This document shows positions 55,090 through 64,000 of a DNA stretch of 64,000 nt, one piece after another (position 1 is the first letter of the stretch; each line of letters starts with the position of its first letter). A program made the translations under genes and the position numbers. The notes under the pieces are model-generated. The model was not told where the DNA came from. It ran no database searches and saw only the letters and a program-made list of their open reading frames with translations. The DNA comes from Phocaeicola vulgatus ATCC 8482. Lineage in GTDB: Bacteria > Bacteroidota > Bacteroidia > Bacteroidales > Bacteroidaceae. Where the stretch lies: assembly GCF_000012825.1 (NCBI RefSeq), contig NC_009614.1, positions 4,836,001 to 4,900,000 on the forward strand, given 5' to 3'.

Positions 55090-55097
55090 TATCTTTG
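55090..55097 (+). promoter_or_regulatory. -7 element for the GT2 gene at 55112
   Basis: TATCTTTG fits TAnnTTTG and lies only 14 bases before the ATG at 55112, so the leader would be very short. No clear -33. Confidence 0.5.
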
Positions 55098-55111
55098 CAA
55101 AAAGAAGAAGA

Positions 55112-56062
55112 ATGACAAAGAACACAAGTTACCATTACAGCATCATTATTCCGCACAAGAATACCCCCCGTCTTCTGGAACGCTGTCTGTGCTCAATTCC
55201 CACTTGGGATGAAATTCAAATCATTATCATTGATGACAACAGCAATTCCGAATCTGTCGATTTTTCTCATTTTCCGGGAAACGGCAGAAAAAATACGGAA
55301 GTCCTGTTCACTAAGGAGGGAAAAGGGGCAGGATACGCACGGAACATAGGGCTCTCCCACGCCCGTGGCAAATGGATTATCTTTGCAGATGCAGACGATT
55401 TCTTTACAGCCGATTGTTTTACTATCTTAAACGAATACATGGACAGCCCCCATGAAGTCATCTATTTCAATGTACGTTTTGTCATGTCCGACAATCCGTC
55501 CCAAGAAAGCCGACGCGGAACTTACTATACCAACTTCTTCAATGATGTAAACCCGGAAAACAAACTGCGATACCAATCTCAAGTTCCTTGGGGCAAAATG
55601 ATAAGGCGCAGCTTCCTGTCAACATTCCACATTCAATTCGATGAAACAAGAATAGCCAACGATGTGTATTTTTCATGCCTTGTCGGTATATATGCCCCCA
55701 AAGCAACCACAGACAGAAGAATCATTTATTATTGTACCGAATCCGGCCAGTCCCTTGCTATGTCCAAACAAGACCGCGAGAGTTTAATCATACGGTTTAA
55801 CGCAAGCATGAAATGCAACAGACTGTTGCGACAAGAAAAAATCCACTATTACCTGTCACCACTTCCGTGGTGTATCCCTTCGGCAAAAACAAAAGAATGG
55901 CTCCCCGCCAAATACTTTTTTGAATACCTGTTTTTCTTCCGCCTGCAAGCATTCAAAGAATTATATTATGCTTTTTCCGCTATCCTGTCACATATGAATG
56001 AGCCGGCCACAAAAGAAACCGACAACCAATGTAACAAGAAGACTACCAACCTAAGGGAATAA
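55112..56062 (+). CDS. GT2 glycosyltransferase
   Basis: A 316-residue GT-A protein with SIIIPHKNTPRLLERCLCS, IIIDDNSNSESVDF, GAGYARNIGLSHARG and the acidic ADADDFFTAD motif. The C-terminal half has the VPWGKMIRRSFL segment common in capsule GT2 proteins. It is a single plus-strand gene facing the minus-strand gene at 56083, with a 20-base gap. There is no signal peptide. Substrates are unknown. Confidence 0.85.
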   Translation: MTKNTSYHYSIIIPHKNTPRLLERCLCSIPTWDEIQIIIIDDNSNSESVDFSHFPGNGRKNTEVLFTKEGKGAGYARNIGLSHARGKWIIFADADDFFTADCFTILNEYMDSPHEVIYFNVRFVMSDNPSQESRRGTYYTNFFNDVNPENKLRYQSQVPWGKMIRRSFLSTFHIQFDETRIANDVYFSCLVGIYAPKATTDRRIIYYCTESGQSLAMSKQDRESLIIRFNASMKCNRLLRQEKIHYYLSPLPWCIPSAKTKEWLPAKYFFEYLFFFRLQAFKELYYAFSAILSHMNEPATKETDNQCNKKTTNLRE

Positions 56063-56082
56063 TATTCATTACACAAGAAGAT

Positions 56083-57108
56083 TCAACGGTACAACCTTCC
56101 CCATATCTTATAATACAATTTGATCAGATTAGCGTATTTATACAATATGTGATGTCTGTAAATCCCCCAATTCAAAAGCAGAGAAAAAGGATAGAACAAA
56201 TTCAATTCGTACAAAACCTCCATAGGCCGGAACTCTCTGCAATGCTTCCTTATCAGATTTCTTTTAAACTTATCTATCGCATCATTACTTTCCCTTGTAA
56301 CCCCTATTACAGCAGCATTATACACCACCGGCATCAACTTGTTCAAAATGAAACAGATATTTTCAGCATACAATTCCTGTTCCATGTGCTCATTAAAAAC
56401 AGTCAAGATAAAAATAAAATCCTTTGCCGGCTTGTCAAAGTCCGTTTTCGCCTTATTCATGGTTGAGAAAGGATTTGAACGCCTGTAGAAATAAGTAAAA
56501 GAATTGACGGAAGCAAACGTTTCCACCTTTTTATACAGAAAATAGCACCACAAAAAGTCCTCAAACAAAATGCCCGTCCTGAAATAAATGGCATTCTCTG
56601 TCAGCACCTCCTTTCTGATCAATCTGTTGACCGGAGTGGATGTTATTTTCGAATCCAGAAACAGCTTGTTGATACGTATCCGTCCTTCCGTATATCTTTG
56701 CAAATCACTGTTTTTGTTTTCCATCCCTTCTGAATAAGAATCCCCCTGCACCAAGTCAATCCCCGGATATCTTTTCGTTTCCTCCCATAATTTCTCCAGA
56801 CAATTCTCATAAAGCATATCATCCGAATCTATAAAAAAAAGATAACCACCCCGGGATAGTTCTATTCCCTTGTTCCTTGCCGCAGAGACTCCTTCATTCC
56901 TCTCATTTCTCACGATCCTAAAACTGATGTTCCCTTTATATCCGGCCAGCTTTTCCTCTATCAGGCGCATACTGTTATCCGGAGAGCAATCATCAATGAT
57001 GATACACTCAAAACAATCAAAAGTTTGGTTGATTATGGAATCAAGACATTCTGATACGTATTTTTCCACCTTGTAAACCGGCATCACCACCGTTATCTCT
57101 TTCATCAT
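56083..57108 (-). CDS. GT2 glycosyltransferase
   Basis: A 341-residue GT-A protein with TVVMPVYKVEKYVSECLDSI, CIIIDDCSPDNS, GVSAARNKGIELSRGG and the acidic FFIDSDDMLYENC motif. A second half with FRTGILFEDFLWCYFLYKKV is typical of GT2 enzymes of this size. It is convergent with the gene at 55112 and divergent from the GT4 gene at 57337. No convincing promoter was found in the 228-base spacer. Confidence 0.86.
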   Translation of the reverse strand: MMKEITVVMPVYKVEKYVSECLDSIINQTFDCFECIIIDDCSPDNSMRLIEEKLAGYKGNISFRIVRNERNEGVSAARNKGIELSRGGYLFFIDSDDMLYENCLEKLWEETKRYPGIDLVQGDSYSEGMENKNSDLQRYTEGRIRINKLFLDSKITSTPVNRLIRKEVLTENAIYFRTGILFEDFLWCYFLYKKVETFASVNSFTYFYRRSNPFSTMNKAKTDFDKPAKDFIFILTVFNEHMEQELYAENICFILNKLMPVVYNAAVIGVTRESNDAIDKFKRNLIRKHCREFRPMEVLYELNLFYPFSLLLNWGIYRHHILYKYANLIKLYYKIWGRLYR

Positions 57109-57336
57109 TATCTGCTAATCATTATAAAATGCAATATTCGCAAAAACAAATGATACTCACAACATTCCAAAGACTTTAATTACTAAATAGCCCCATCTTC
57201 ATCCATTGAAACCCACTTTTTACTCCGAATACAGCCGACATTCCATAAAAAAACGGATATGGACAGGAATTTCAACAACTTCTTATTGGATATATAAAAA
57301 GAATACACTATTTTTACGGAAAAACAAACCAGGGGA

Positions 57337-58482
57337 ATGAAAATAGTATATGTATACGACTCCATAGCCCGTATAGGAGGCATGGAACGGATTTTAACGG
57401 ATAAGATGAATTACTTGGCCGAAATTTATGGGCACGAGGTCTATCTTATCACTTCTTCCCAAGGCAATCATCCTTTTTCTTTCCCGTTATCCCACAAAGT
57501 GGAACATATCGATCTGGATACAAAGTTTCATTTGCAATACCAGCATCCGCTTCTGGAACAATTGAGAGTGGGATGGACTTTGAACCATAAATTCGAACAA
57601 AAATTTAAAAAAGAGATTAGGCTCATCAATCCCGATATCATATCAGGAAATACCAGTTTCAAAGCGGATTTGATCTGTAAATTAGACTGCAAGGCAAAGA
57701 AAATCATAGAATCGCATTGCGCCAAAATATACACCCGGATACCTGCAAACCGCAAAAAGAGTTTTTTTAAAGATATAAAAGACAGATACGTCAGCTACCA
57801 ATGTTTCCGTGATGTAAAACGATACAGCGATGCTATAGTCACACTGACACAAGGAGATGCCGCCATGTGGGGACAACATCCGAATATACATATCATTCCG
57901 AACACCACCTCTATTGATATACAAACAATCAGCTCCTGTGAGGCTCCCCGTGTAATAGCGGCAGGCAGACTGACCTGGCAAAAAGGATTCGACAGACTGG
58001 TTGACGCATGGAATATCGTGCAGAAACGCCACCCCGACTGGATACTGGATATATTTGGTGAAGGATTTTACAAGGATAGCTTAACCCGGCAGATTAAAGA
58101 CAGAAAGCTGGAACACTCCATCACAATTCATCCTTTTACACAAAACATAACGCAAGAATACCTGAACAGTTCCATTCTGGCCCTAAGCTCCAATTACGAA
58201 GGTTTTGGACTGGTCTTGATCGAAGCCATGAGTCTGGGTGTTCCTTGTGTTTCTTTCGACTGTCCTTTCGGTCCATCGGAAATCATCAGAAACCAGGAAG
58301 ACGGACTCCTCGTCAAAAACGGAGATATACAAGGATTTGCCAACGCTCTTTGCCACTTGATAGAACATGAAGCAGAAAGAAAAGCTTTTGGCAAAAGAGC
58401 TAAACAAAATATAACACGCTACTCACTCCGAAACATCATGCCGCAATGGGAAATGTTGTTTCATAAACTGACTGAAAAATGA
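57337..58482 (+). CDS. GT4 glycosyltransferase, tandem paralog 1
   Basis: A 381-residue GT-B protein. It starts MKIVYVYDSIARIGGMERIL, the donor domain opens at APRVIAAGRLTWQKGFDRLV, and the E-x7-E motif reads YEGFGLVLIEAMSLGVP. The following CPFGPSEIIRNQEDGLLV segment is shared with two later genes in this run. It is the first of four overlapping GT4-like genes. Its stop overlaps the next start by four bases (ATGA). Confidence 0.88.
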   Translation: MKIVYVYDSIARIGGMERILTDKMNYLAEIYGHEVYLITSSQGNHPFSFPLSHKVEHIDLDTKFHLQYQHPLLEQLRVGWTLNHKFEQKFKKEIRLINPDIISGNTSFKADLICKLDCKAKKIIESHCAKIYTRIPANRKKSFFKDIKDRYVSYQCFRDVKRYSDAIVTLTQGDAAMWGQHPNIHIIPNTTSIDIQTISSCEAPRVIAAGRLTWQKGFDRLVDAWNIVQKRHPDWILDIFGEGFYKDSLTRQIKDRKLEHSITIHPFTQNITQEYLNSSILALSSNYEGFGLVLIEAMSLGVPCVSFDCPFGPSEIIRNQEDGLLVKNGDIQGFANALCHLIEHEAERKAFGKRAKQNITRYSLRNIMPQWEMLFHKLTEK

Positions 58483-59630
58483 CCATCGTTTATCTATACA
58501 CAGCACTATGCACCGTGGGAGGCGCAGACCGGAGCATCATCCAAAAAGCGAACTATCTGGCTGACGAAATGCATCAGGATGTATTTATTATCACAGATTC
58601 ACAAAAAGAACGCCCGCCCGTTTTCCCGATATCTCCCAGAATCAGGCACATTGACATAGGAATTGATTTTGACAGACAATATCATCACAACCTGTTAGTA
58701 AGAGGATATTATTATTTTACCCTGATGCACCTGTACAGAAAGAAGCTGGAGTATTGGCTGAAAACCTTGAAACCGGATATTGTCATCAGCACATTGGGCC
58801 GAGAATTGGATTTTCTGACACAACTGGATGATGGAAGCGTAAAAATAGGAGAATCCCATATAGCCAAACCATACACTCGTAACCTGCATCTGATGGAACA
58901 ACGGGGATTCCCATACAAGCAAATCGCACGGCATTGGAGAAAGAAACAGGAGGAGGCTGTAAAAAAACTGGATGCGCTGGTTGTTCTGACACAACATGAT
59001 GCGGATAATTGGAAAGAAGTGAAGAAGGCTTGTGTCATACCGAACTTCTTACCTTTCTCACCCGAAAAAGGGAGTTCTTGCCTGGAGAAAAGAATCATCA
59101 GCATAGGAAGATACAGCGAACAGAAGGGGTATGACCGCCTGATTGAAGCCTGGATCAAAGTCAATCGGAAGCATCCCGACTGGCATATCCGCATTTACGG
59201 AGAAGGACAGGATAGGAACAGCCTGCAAGAGCTTATTGAAAAGCATCATATAGAAAACAGTTTTTCACTATGCCCTCCGACAAAAAGCATTCAAGAAAAA
59301 TATCTGGAAAGTTCCATATACGTCATGAGTTCACGATTTGAAGGATTACCGATGGCACTTCTGGAAGCGATGGCATGTGGTGTTCCCTGCATTTCATTCG
59401 ACTGCCCGTACGGACCTGCCGAGATTATCACTCCGGAAGAAGACGGAATACTGGTGAAGAACGGAAACACGGACGAACTGGCTGACGCGATATGCCGGCT
59501 GATAGAGGATACGGACAAACGCATACGGATGGGAAAGCAGGCCCAAAAGAATATCCAACGTTATTCACGCGAAGAAGTGATGAAACTGTGGGATGAACTA
59601 TTCAACACCTTAACAACTGCCCGACCATGA
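58479..59630 (+). CDS. GT4 glycosyltransferase, tandem paralog 2
   Basis: A 383-residue GT-B protein closely related to the preceding gene. Motifs are MTIVYLYTALCTVGGADRSI, IGRYSEQKGYDRLIEAWIKV, and FEGLPMALLEAMACGVP, followed by CPYGPAEIITPEEDG. Gene overlap of four bases with both neighbours indicates one operon. The residues after the first glutamate differ from paralog 1 (GLPMA versus GFGLV), so it may use another donor or acceptor. Confidence 0.88.
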   Translation: MTIVYLYTALCTVGGADRSIIQKANYLADEMHQDVFIITDSQKERPPVFPISPRIRHIDIGIDFDRQYHHNLLVRGYYYFTLMHLYRKKLEYWLKTLKPDIVISTLGRELDFLTQLDDGSVKIGESHIAKPYTRNLHLMEQRGFPYKQIARHWRKKQEEAVKKLDALVVLTQHDADNWKEVKKACVIPNFLPFSPEKGSSCLEKRIISIGRYSEQKGYDRLIEAWIKVNRKHPDWHIRIYGEGQDRNSLQELIEKHHIENSFSLCPPTKSIQEKYLESSIYVMSSRFEGLPMALLEAMACGVPCISFDCPYGPAEIITPEEDGILVKNGNTDELADAICRLIEDTDKRIRMGKQAQKNIQRYSREEVMKLWDELFNTLTTARP

Positions 59631-60760
59631 ATATCATCTACCTCCTTTTCCACGGACTATCCCCTTACAGCGGCATCAGTAAAAAGATCTTGCATCAGGT
59701 TAAAGGCTTTGAAGCATGTGGACACCGGGTAAGTTTATGCACATACAGCATAGCGGACAACGGCCACCGGGTAAGGATGATAAACAATGAAATAATAGAA
59801 GACTACGGAACAGGCAAACCGGCTGCGGCGAAAAGAAGAGTTTCCTACCAATGCATATACCGCTATGCTATAACACATCAAGTGGAATTAATCTATGTAC
59901 GCTCTTTCCATAATGCAAATCCGTTCACCATCCGGCTGTTCAGCAAACTGAGGAAAGCCGGAATTAAAATAGCGATGGAAATACCTACCTATCCTTACGA
60001 CAGCGAATACGCCGGTTTCCCACTGGTCACACGCCTGGGGATACAAGTGGATAAAGTATTCCGAAAGACATTGGCAAAACACGTGAACGCCATCGTCACT
60101 TTCTCAGACTATCACTGTATATTCGGCCAACGTACCATTCAGATATCCAATGGAGTTGACTTTGATTCCATTCCGCTGAAAAAGACGGTTTCTAAAAATA
60201 CCTCCGTCATTCATCTACTAGGAGTGGCCGAAGTACATTATTGGCACGGTTACGACCGCCTGATAGAGGGTTTGGGTAAATATTACCAAAACCCGGCAAA
60301 CACAACCGTATTTTTCCACATCGCAGGAGGTATATGGAAATCCGAAATGCATGATTCACAACACGCTCCCGGATTTTATGAACTTATCAACAAATATCAT
60401 ATAGAAAAATATGTCATCTTCCACGGACAAAAAATGAACGAGGAACTAGACGAATTATTCAACGAAGCAGACTTTGCCATCGGCAGTCTGGCACGCCACC
60501 GCAGCGGCATCGACAAAATCAAAACATTAAAAAACAGAGAATATGCAGCACGGGGAATACCTTTTGCATATTCAGAAACAGATGGAGACTTTGACAAGAT
60601 GCCTTATATACTGAAAGTTCCGGCCGACGAAAGTCCCATAGATATCCACCGGCTTATCCGGTTCTATATGGAACTGGATCTGTCTCCTCGTAAAATAAGG
60701 GATTCCATTAAAAACCTGTCATGGAAAGAACAGATGATGAAAGTAATAAACAACCTGTAA
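59627..60760 (+). CDS. GT4-like glycosyltransferase, divergent
   Basis: A 377-residue protein of probable GT-B fold, placed between related GT4 genes but differing from them. It begins MNIIYLLFHGLSPYSGISKK, and the second domain has HLLGVAEVHYWHGYDRLIEG. The usual E-x7-E motif is not evident; the equivalent region reads IGSLARHRSGIDKIKTLKNR followed by EYAARGIPFAYSE. Catalytic assignment is less certain than for its neighbours. Gene order and overlaps show co-transcription. Confidence 0.78.
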   Translation: MNIIYLLFHGLSPYSGISKKILHQVKGFEACGHRVSLCTYSIADNGHRVRMINNEIIEDYGTGKPAAAKRRVSYQCIYRYAITHQVELIYVRSFHNANPFTIRLFSKLRKAGIKIAMEIPTYPYDSEYAGFPLVTRLGIQVDKVFRKTLAKHVNAIVTFSDYHCIFGQRTIQISNGVDFDSIPLKKTVSKNTSVIHLLGVAEVHYWHGYDRLIEGLGKYYQNPANTTVFFHIAGGIWKSEMHDSQHAPGFYELINKYHIEKYVIFHGQKMNEELDELFNEADFAIGSLARHRSGIDKIKTLKNREYAARGIPFAYSETDGDFDKMPYILKVPADESPIDIHRLIRFYMELDLSPRKIRDSIKNLSWKEQMMKVINNL

Positions 60761-60771
60761 TACTCCCGCCT

Positions 60772-61920
60772 ATGATCCGAATCGCCTATTGTACCCCCTC
60801 TCTCCATATCCCCGGAGGAGTGGAAAGGGTACTGACCACCAAAGCCAATTATCTGGCAGAGAATGGTAATTATGACATATATATTTTGCTGACTGACGGA
60901 AAAGGCAAGCCTCCCTGCTATACTTTATCGCCTAAAGTAAAAATCATCCAACTGGATATAGATTTTGAAGAATTATGGGAACTCCCTCTTTGGAAAAAAG
61001 TGCCGGTTTATCTGAAAAAACAAAGAATATACCGACGCAAGCTCTCTGCCGCCTTGTCTCACCTCAAACCGGACATCACAGTTTCTTTGTTACGACGGGA
61101 AATAAACTTTATCACTTCCCTCAAAGATGGAAGCAAAAAGATAGGGGAGCTACATGTAAACCGGAAAAACTATCGTAACTTTGAAAAGAACGAAAGCAAC
61201 TTCATCAAGGAACTTTTTGCCAAATTATGGATGAAAAGTCTGGTGAGGCATTTAAAAAAGCTGGACAAGTTCGTTGTACTGAGTGAGGAAGACAGAGCCA
61301 ACTGGCCCGAACTGCAAAATGTAAAAGTTATCAGCAACCCTCTACCCTTTCAATCCGGAACATTCAGCGACTTGAACAATAAACGGATAACCGCAGCCGG
61401 AAGATATACTTATCAAAAAGGATTCGATTTGTTACTGGAAGCATGGAGCAAAATCTGTAACCGGCATCCGGACTGGGAATTACATATATATGGCAAAGGA
61501 AACAAGACTACATATCAAGTACTGGCCGGAAAATGGAAATTAAAGAACCTTTTTCTTGAAAATGCAACCCCGGATATGCTCTGTAAATACCATGAAAGTT
61601 CTATCTTTGTATCAAGTTCCAGATTTGAGGGATTCGGAATGGTCATAGCGGAAGCAATGGCGTGCGGAGTACCTGCCGTGTCATTCGCCTGTCCGTGCGG
61701 ACCTAAAGACATCATCCGGGACGGGGAAGACGGACTATTGGTCGAAAATGGAAAAACAGAAGAACTGGCCGAAAAAATAAATTATCTGATTGAGAACGAA
61801 CAAATAAGAAAAGAAATGGGGAAAAAAGCCCGCATCAATGTACAACGTTTTGCTGAAGATGTAATAATGCAACAATGGATTCAGCTATTCAACAACTTAT
61901 TAAACGGAACAAAACAATGA
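60772..61920 (+). CDS. GT4 glycosyltransferase, tandem paralog 3
   Basis: A GT-B protein of about 382 residues. I start at 60772 (MIRIAYCTPSLHIPGGVERV), 11 bases after the previous stop; an ATG at 60721 would add 17 residues and overlap by 40 bases. Motifs are AAGRYTYQKGFDLLLEAWSK and FEGFGMVIAEAMACGVP, then CPCGPKDIIRDGEDGLLV. It belongs with the genes at 57337 and 58479. The stop codon overlaps the next start codon. Confidence 0.86.
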   Translation: MIRIAYCTPSLHIPGGVERVLTTKANYLAENGNYDIYILLTDGKGKPPCYTLSPKVKIIQLDIDFEELWELPLWKKVPVYLKKQRIYRRKLSAALSHLKPDITVSLLRREINFITSLKDGSKKIGELHVNRKNYRNFEKNESNFIKELFAKLWMKSLVRHLKKLDKFVVLSEEDRANWPELQNVKVISNPLPFQSGTFSDLNNKRITAAGRYTYQKGFDLLLEAWSKICNRHPDWELHIYGKGNKTTYQVLAGKWKLKNLFLENATPDMLCKYHESSIFVSSSRFEGFGMVIAEAMACGVPAVSFACPCGPKDIIRDGEDGLLVENGKTEELAEKINYLIENEQIRKEMGKKARINVQRFAEDVIMQQWIQLFNNLLNGTKQ

Positions 61921-62699
61921 AAACAGATTCCCCCTACGACAGAGGAGACATCCATATAAATAAAAACGACAAAGTGCTGGAGATAGGTCCGGGCCATAAT
62001 CCGACATATCGCTCCAACGTGATAGCCGAAAAATTTATTGACACCAATTACCACCGCTGCGGTGACGTGAAAATATACCCGCATCAGACCTTTGTACATG
62101 CCGATGGAGAAAAACTGCCCTTCAAAGACAAGGAGTTTGACTACGTAATATGCAATCAGGTATTGGAACACGTGGAACATCCCGAAGCTTTTGTCAAGGA
62201 ATTATGCAGGGTAGCCCGACGGGGATACATAGAAACTCCCAGTCTGCTGGGCGAATACTTGTTTCCCAAAAAATCACATAAATGGGTTATATTGGATATA
62301 GACAACAAACTGGTCTTCTATGAAAAGAACAAGATGCCGGGAAACTATGAAAACGACTATGGAGAATTATTCCTGAATTATCTGCCTTTCCAATCCCTCC
62401 CCTACAAACTGCTGTGGCTGACGGAAGGAGATATAACCTTGAACCGTTATGAGTGGAAAGATGAAGTGGAGATACTAGTCAATCCCGAAGATGAATACTA
62501 CTCCTCTTTCTTCCTCAACAAATGGAACTGGGAAATGGTGGAGAAACTATATCCCCGCCGTTCCGCCCTGACGGAAATGAAGAAGATGATTCAAGCCCTG
62601 TTCTATATCCTCAAAAACAAATTCAAATCACGATTCAGTAATCACCGGAATCCGGTCACACTGTCCGAATATATAAAAACGCATGAAGTGGTACGCTGA
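61917..62699 (+). CDS. SAM-dependent methyltransferase-like protein
   Basis: A protein of about 260 residues. I start at 61917 (MKTDSPYDRGDIHINKNDKV), which overlaps the previous stop as ATGA. The SAM-binding motif I is VLEIGPGHNPTYRS near residues 20-33, and a motif like DYVICNQVLEHVEHPEAFV near residues 76-94 fits class I methyltransferases. Similar proteins occur in polysaccharide loci and may methylate a sugar or a terminal residue. With an ABC exporter in the same region a chain-ending role is possible but unproven. Confidence 0.8.
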   Translation: MKTDSPYDRGDIHINKNDKVLEIGPGHNPTYRSNVIAEKFIDTNYHRCGDVKIYPHQTFVHADGEKLPFKDKEFDYVICNQVLEHVEHPEAFVKELCRVARRGYIETPSLLGEYLFPKKSHKWVILDIDNKLVFYEKNKMPGNYENDYGELFLNYLPFQSLPYKLLWLTEGDITLNRYEWKDEVEILVNPEDEYYSSFFLNKWNWEMVEKLYPRRSALTEMKKMIQALFYILKNKFKSRFSNHRNPVTLSEYIKTHEVVR

Positions 62700-63525
62700 C
62701 TATTTATCCATCTATGACAAGCCTTTCACCCAAGCCCCACAAGCGGTTATCAACCAAGTGAAAGACAAGGTCCGGCAGCTTGCAACTCATGCTCCGCTGG
62801 TTTCGGTGGTCGCCATCGCCCATAATGAAGAAAAGAGGATATTGAGCTGCCTGTGGTCTTTATGTGAAAACCAACATAACTATCCTGTAGAAATACTAGT
62901 CATCAATAATCATTCTACCGACCACACCGAAGAGGTACTAAAAGAATTAGGAGTCACCTACTTCAATGAATACCGGAAAGGTCCCGGTTTTGCCCGGCAA
63001 TGCGGACTGAACCATGCCCGGGGGAAGTATCATCTCTGCATAGACGCCGACACACTTTATCCGCCCCAGTACATCAGTACCATGATAAAGGTCTTACAGG
63101 ACAAAGAAGTGGCAGGTGCATACGCCCTGTGGAGTTTTCTTCCTAATGAACATCATTTAGGACTTTTCTTCTATGAGACACTACGTGATCTCTATTTGAA
63201 AATACAAAATCTGAACAGACCGGAGCTCAATGTACGTGGAATGGCTTTTGCCTTCCACACGGAAACAGCCCGGAAAGAAGGATTCCGGACAGACATACTC
63301 CGCGGAGAAGACGGCTCCCTGGCACTGGCATTGAAAAAATACGGAAAATTAAGATTCGTCACCGCCCGCAAAGCCCGTGTCCTTACCGGCTATGGCACTA
63401 TTTCGGCCGACGGATCCCTGTTCAGCAGTTTCAAAAAACGAGCCATAAAAGGTTTAAGAAGCTTCACGGCTCTTTTCTATAGCAAAAACAATTACGAGGA
63501 CGAAGATTCTAACTTGATAAAGTAA
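62683..63525 (+). CDS. GT2 glycosyltransferase
   Basis: A 280-residue GT-A protein. After about 35 residues of N-terminal leader it has VSVVAIAHNEEKRILSCLWS, EILVINNHSTDHTEEVL, GPGFARQCGLNHARGKY and the acidic CIDADTLYPPQY motif. The start overlaps the methyltransferase end by 17 bases. The C-terminus lacks a membrane helix. Substrates are unknown. Confidence 0.85.
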   Translation: MKWYADYLSIYDKPFTQAPQAVINQVKDKVRQLATHAPLVSVVAIAHNEEKRILSCLWSLCENQHNYPVEILVINNHSTDHTEEVLKELGVTYFNEYRKGPGFARQCGLNHARGKYHLCIDADTLYPPQYISTMIKVLQDKEVAGAYALWSFLPNEHHLGLFFYETLRDLYLKIQNLNRPELNVRGMAFAFHTETARKEGFRTDILRGEDGSLALALKKYGKLRFVTARKARVLTGYGTISADGSLFSSFKKRAIKGLRSFTALFYSKNNYEDEDSNLIK

Positions 63526-63531
63526 CGACAG

Positions 63532-64000
63532 ATGAAAATAGCAATAGAAGCCCAGCGCATCTTCAGAAAAGAGAAACATGGCATGGACTATGTAGCTCTG
63601 GAAACCATCCGGGAACTGCAAAAGATAGACCAACAGAACGAATACTTCATACTGGTCAGCCCGGGAGATGATGTTTGTTTGCAAGAATCCGCCAACATGC
63701 ATATCGTGACCGTTAATTGGCCATCCTATCCGCTTTGGGAACAGATAGGACTACCGTTGGCTTTAAAAAAAATCAAACCCGACCTGCTGCACTGCACAAG
63801 CAACACTGCCCCTGTGCATGGAAACATTCCACTGGTGCTTACACTGCACGACATTATCTTTCTAGAAAAAAAACAAGGCAAGAACCAGTCCATGTACCAA
63901 AGACTGGGACGTTTCTACCGAAAAATCATTGTTCCCCAAATCCTTACCAAATGCAAAAGAATCATTACCGTTTCTCATTTTGAATGCAACCGCATCAGTC
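63532..64000 (+). CDS. GT4 glycosyltransferase, 3' part outside window
   Basis: A partial gene starting MKIAIEAQRIFRKEKHGMDY, with about 156 codons visible. Segments PSYPLWEQIGLPLALKKIKP, LLHCTSNTAPVHG and LVLTLHDIIFLEKKQGKNQS are typical of the N-terminal domain of GT4 enzymes related to mannosyltransferases (the HCTSN and TLHD motifs). It follows the GT2 gene by six bases. The donor-binding half lies beyond base 64000. Confidence 0.85.
   Translation, partial: MKIAIEAQRIFRKEKHGMDYVALETIRELQKIDQQNEYFILVSPGDDVCLQESANMHIVTVNWPSYPLWEQIGLPLALKKIKPDLLHCTSNTAPVHGNIPLVLTLHDIIFLEKKQGKNQSMYQRLGRFYRKIIVPQILTKCKRIITVSHFECNRIS

Larger units (their letters stand above)
54500..55111. other. Divergent intergenic region with short direct repeats
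   Basis: About 610 bases separate divergent glycosyltransferase genes, with no credible gene. Contents: minus promoter element (54526-54533), plus promoter element (55090-55097), a 22-bp-spaced repeat (GCGGCACGTACATA at 54599 and 54621), a repeat of TGAGGGCATGAGRGCAT at 54908-54924 and 54991-55007, and A/T-rich hairpins near 54670-54720 that may act as terminators. A minus-strand ORF (54825-55070) exists but shows no family features. Confidence 0.55.

Overview
The window comes from a Bacteroidales gut bacterium, most likely Bacteroides or Phocaeicola. The evidence is the repeated use of the Bacteroides promoter form (TTG or TTTG, about 18-21 nt, then TAnnTTTG) upstream of genes, a UpxY-type NusG paralog heading a capsule locus, a catalytically dead Nudix regulator beside xylBA, DUF5686 and DUF4422 proteins, and weak Shine-Dalgarno signals. 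No rRNA, tRNA or CRISPR array was seen. Gene content is dominated by surface polysaccharide assembly.

Layout. (1) 1-9309, minus strand: a capsule or O-antigen type operon read from a UpxY-like antiterminator (9309) through an IS66 relic, a Wzx flippase, glycosyltransferases and a Wzy polymerase, and leaving the window at base 1. The part below 8.2 kb is visibly more AT-rich than the rest, as expected for an acquired glycan cassette. A remnant of a CapK/PaaK-like gene lies inside it. (2) 9669-13022, minus: a HepT/MntA toxin-antitoxin pair and a large outer-membrane DUF5686 protein. (3) 13415-18428: the phosphate regulon, pstC-pstA-pstB-phoU on minus and a divergent pstS on plus. The control region holds two arrays of 11-bp-spaced repeats that look like Pho boxes. 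PstC carries an insert related to PstS. (4) 18486-22959, plus: glnS, a TPR protein, a DedA protein and tpx. (5) 23154-29561: manC-gmd-fcl (GDP-fucose) on minus, divergent from an initiating phosphoglycosyltransferase, rfbA and rfbC on plus. (6) 29738-33377, minus: a Wza-like SLBB exporter and a Wzz-like protein. (7) 33617-37425, minus: xylR-like, xylB, xylA. (8) 37781-49396, plus: a second export/assembly cluster with a lone receiver protein, a phosphoglycosyltransferase carrying a degenerate receiver domain, a half-size TolC-like protein, a Wzz-like protein with a degenerate tyrosine-kinase domain, a polymerase/ligase, several GT2 enzymes, an acyltransferase and a DUF4422 protein. (9) 49414-54499, minus: a convergent operon with an ABC exporter (Wzm/Wzt), a GT4, a GT2 and a probable fucosyltransferase. 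(10) 55112-64000: further GT2 and GT4 genes, including a tandem GT4 family, and a methyltransferase. The last GT4 runs off the end.

How it fits together. GDP-fucose made by manC-gmd-fcl could feed the fucosyltransferase-like gene at 50.2-51.2 kb. RfbA and RfbC give part of the dTDP-rhamnose pathway; rfbB and rfbD are not in the window. Two initiating transferases, two Wzz-like proteins, two polymerase-like proteins, one flippase and one ABC exporter indicate at least two separately assembled glycans. The most unusual items are the receiver-like domain fused to a phosphoglycosyltransferase next to a free receiver, the PstS-like insert in PstC, the Pho-box-like arrays, and the nested hairpin at the start of the UpxY leader. 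All functions are inferred from sequence reading; no searches were run.
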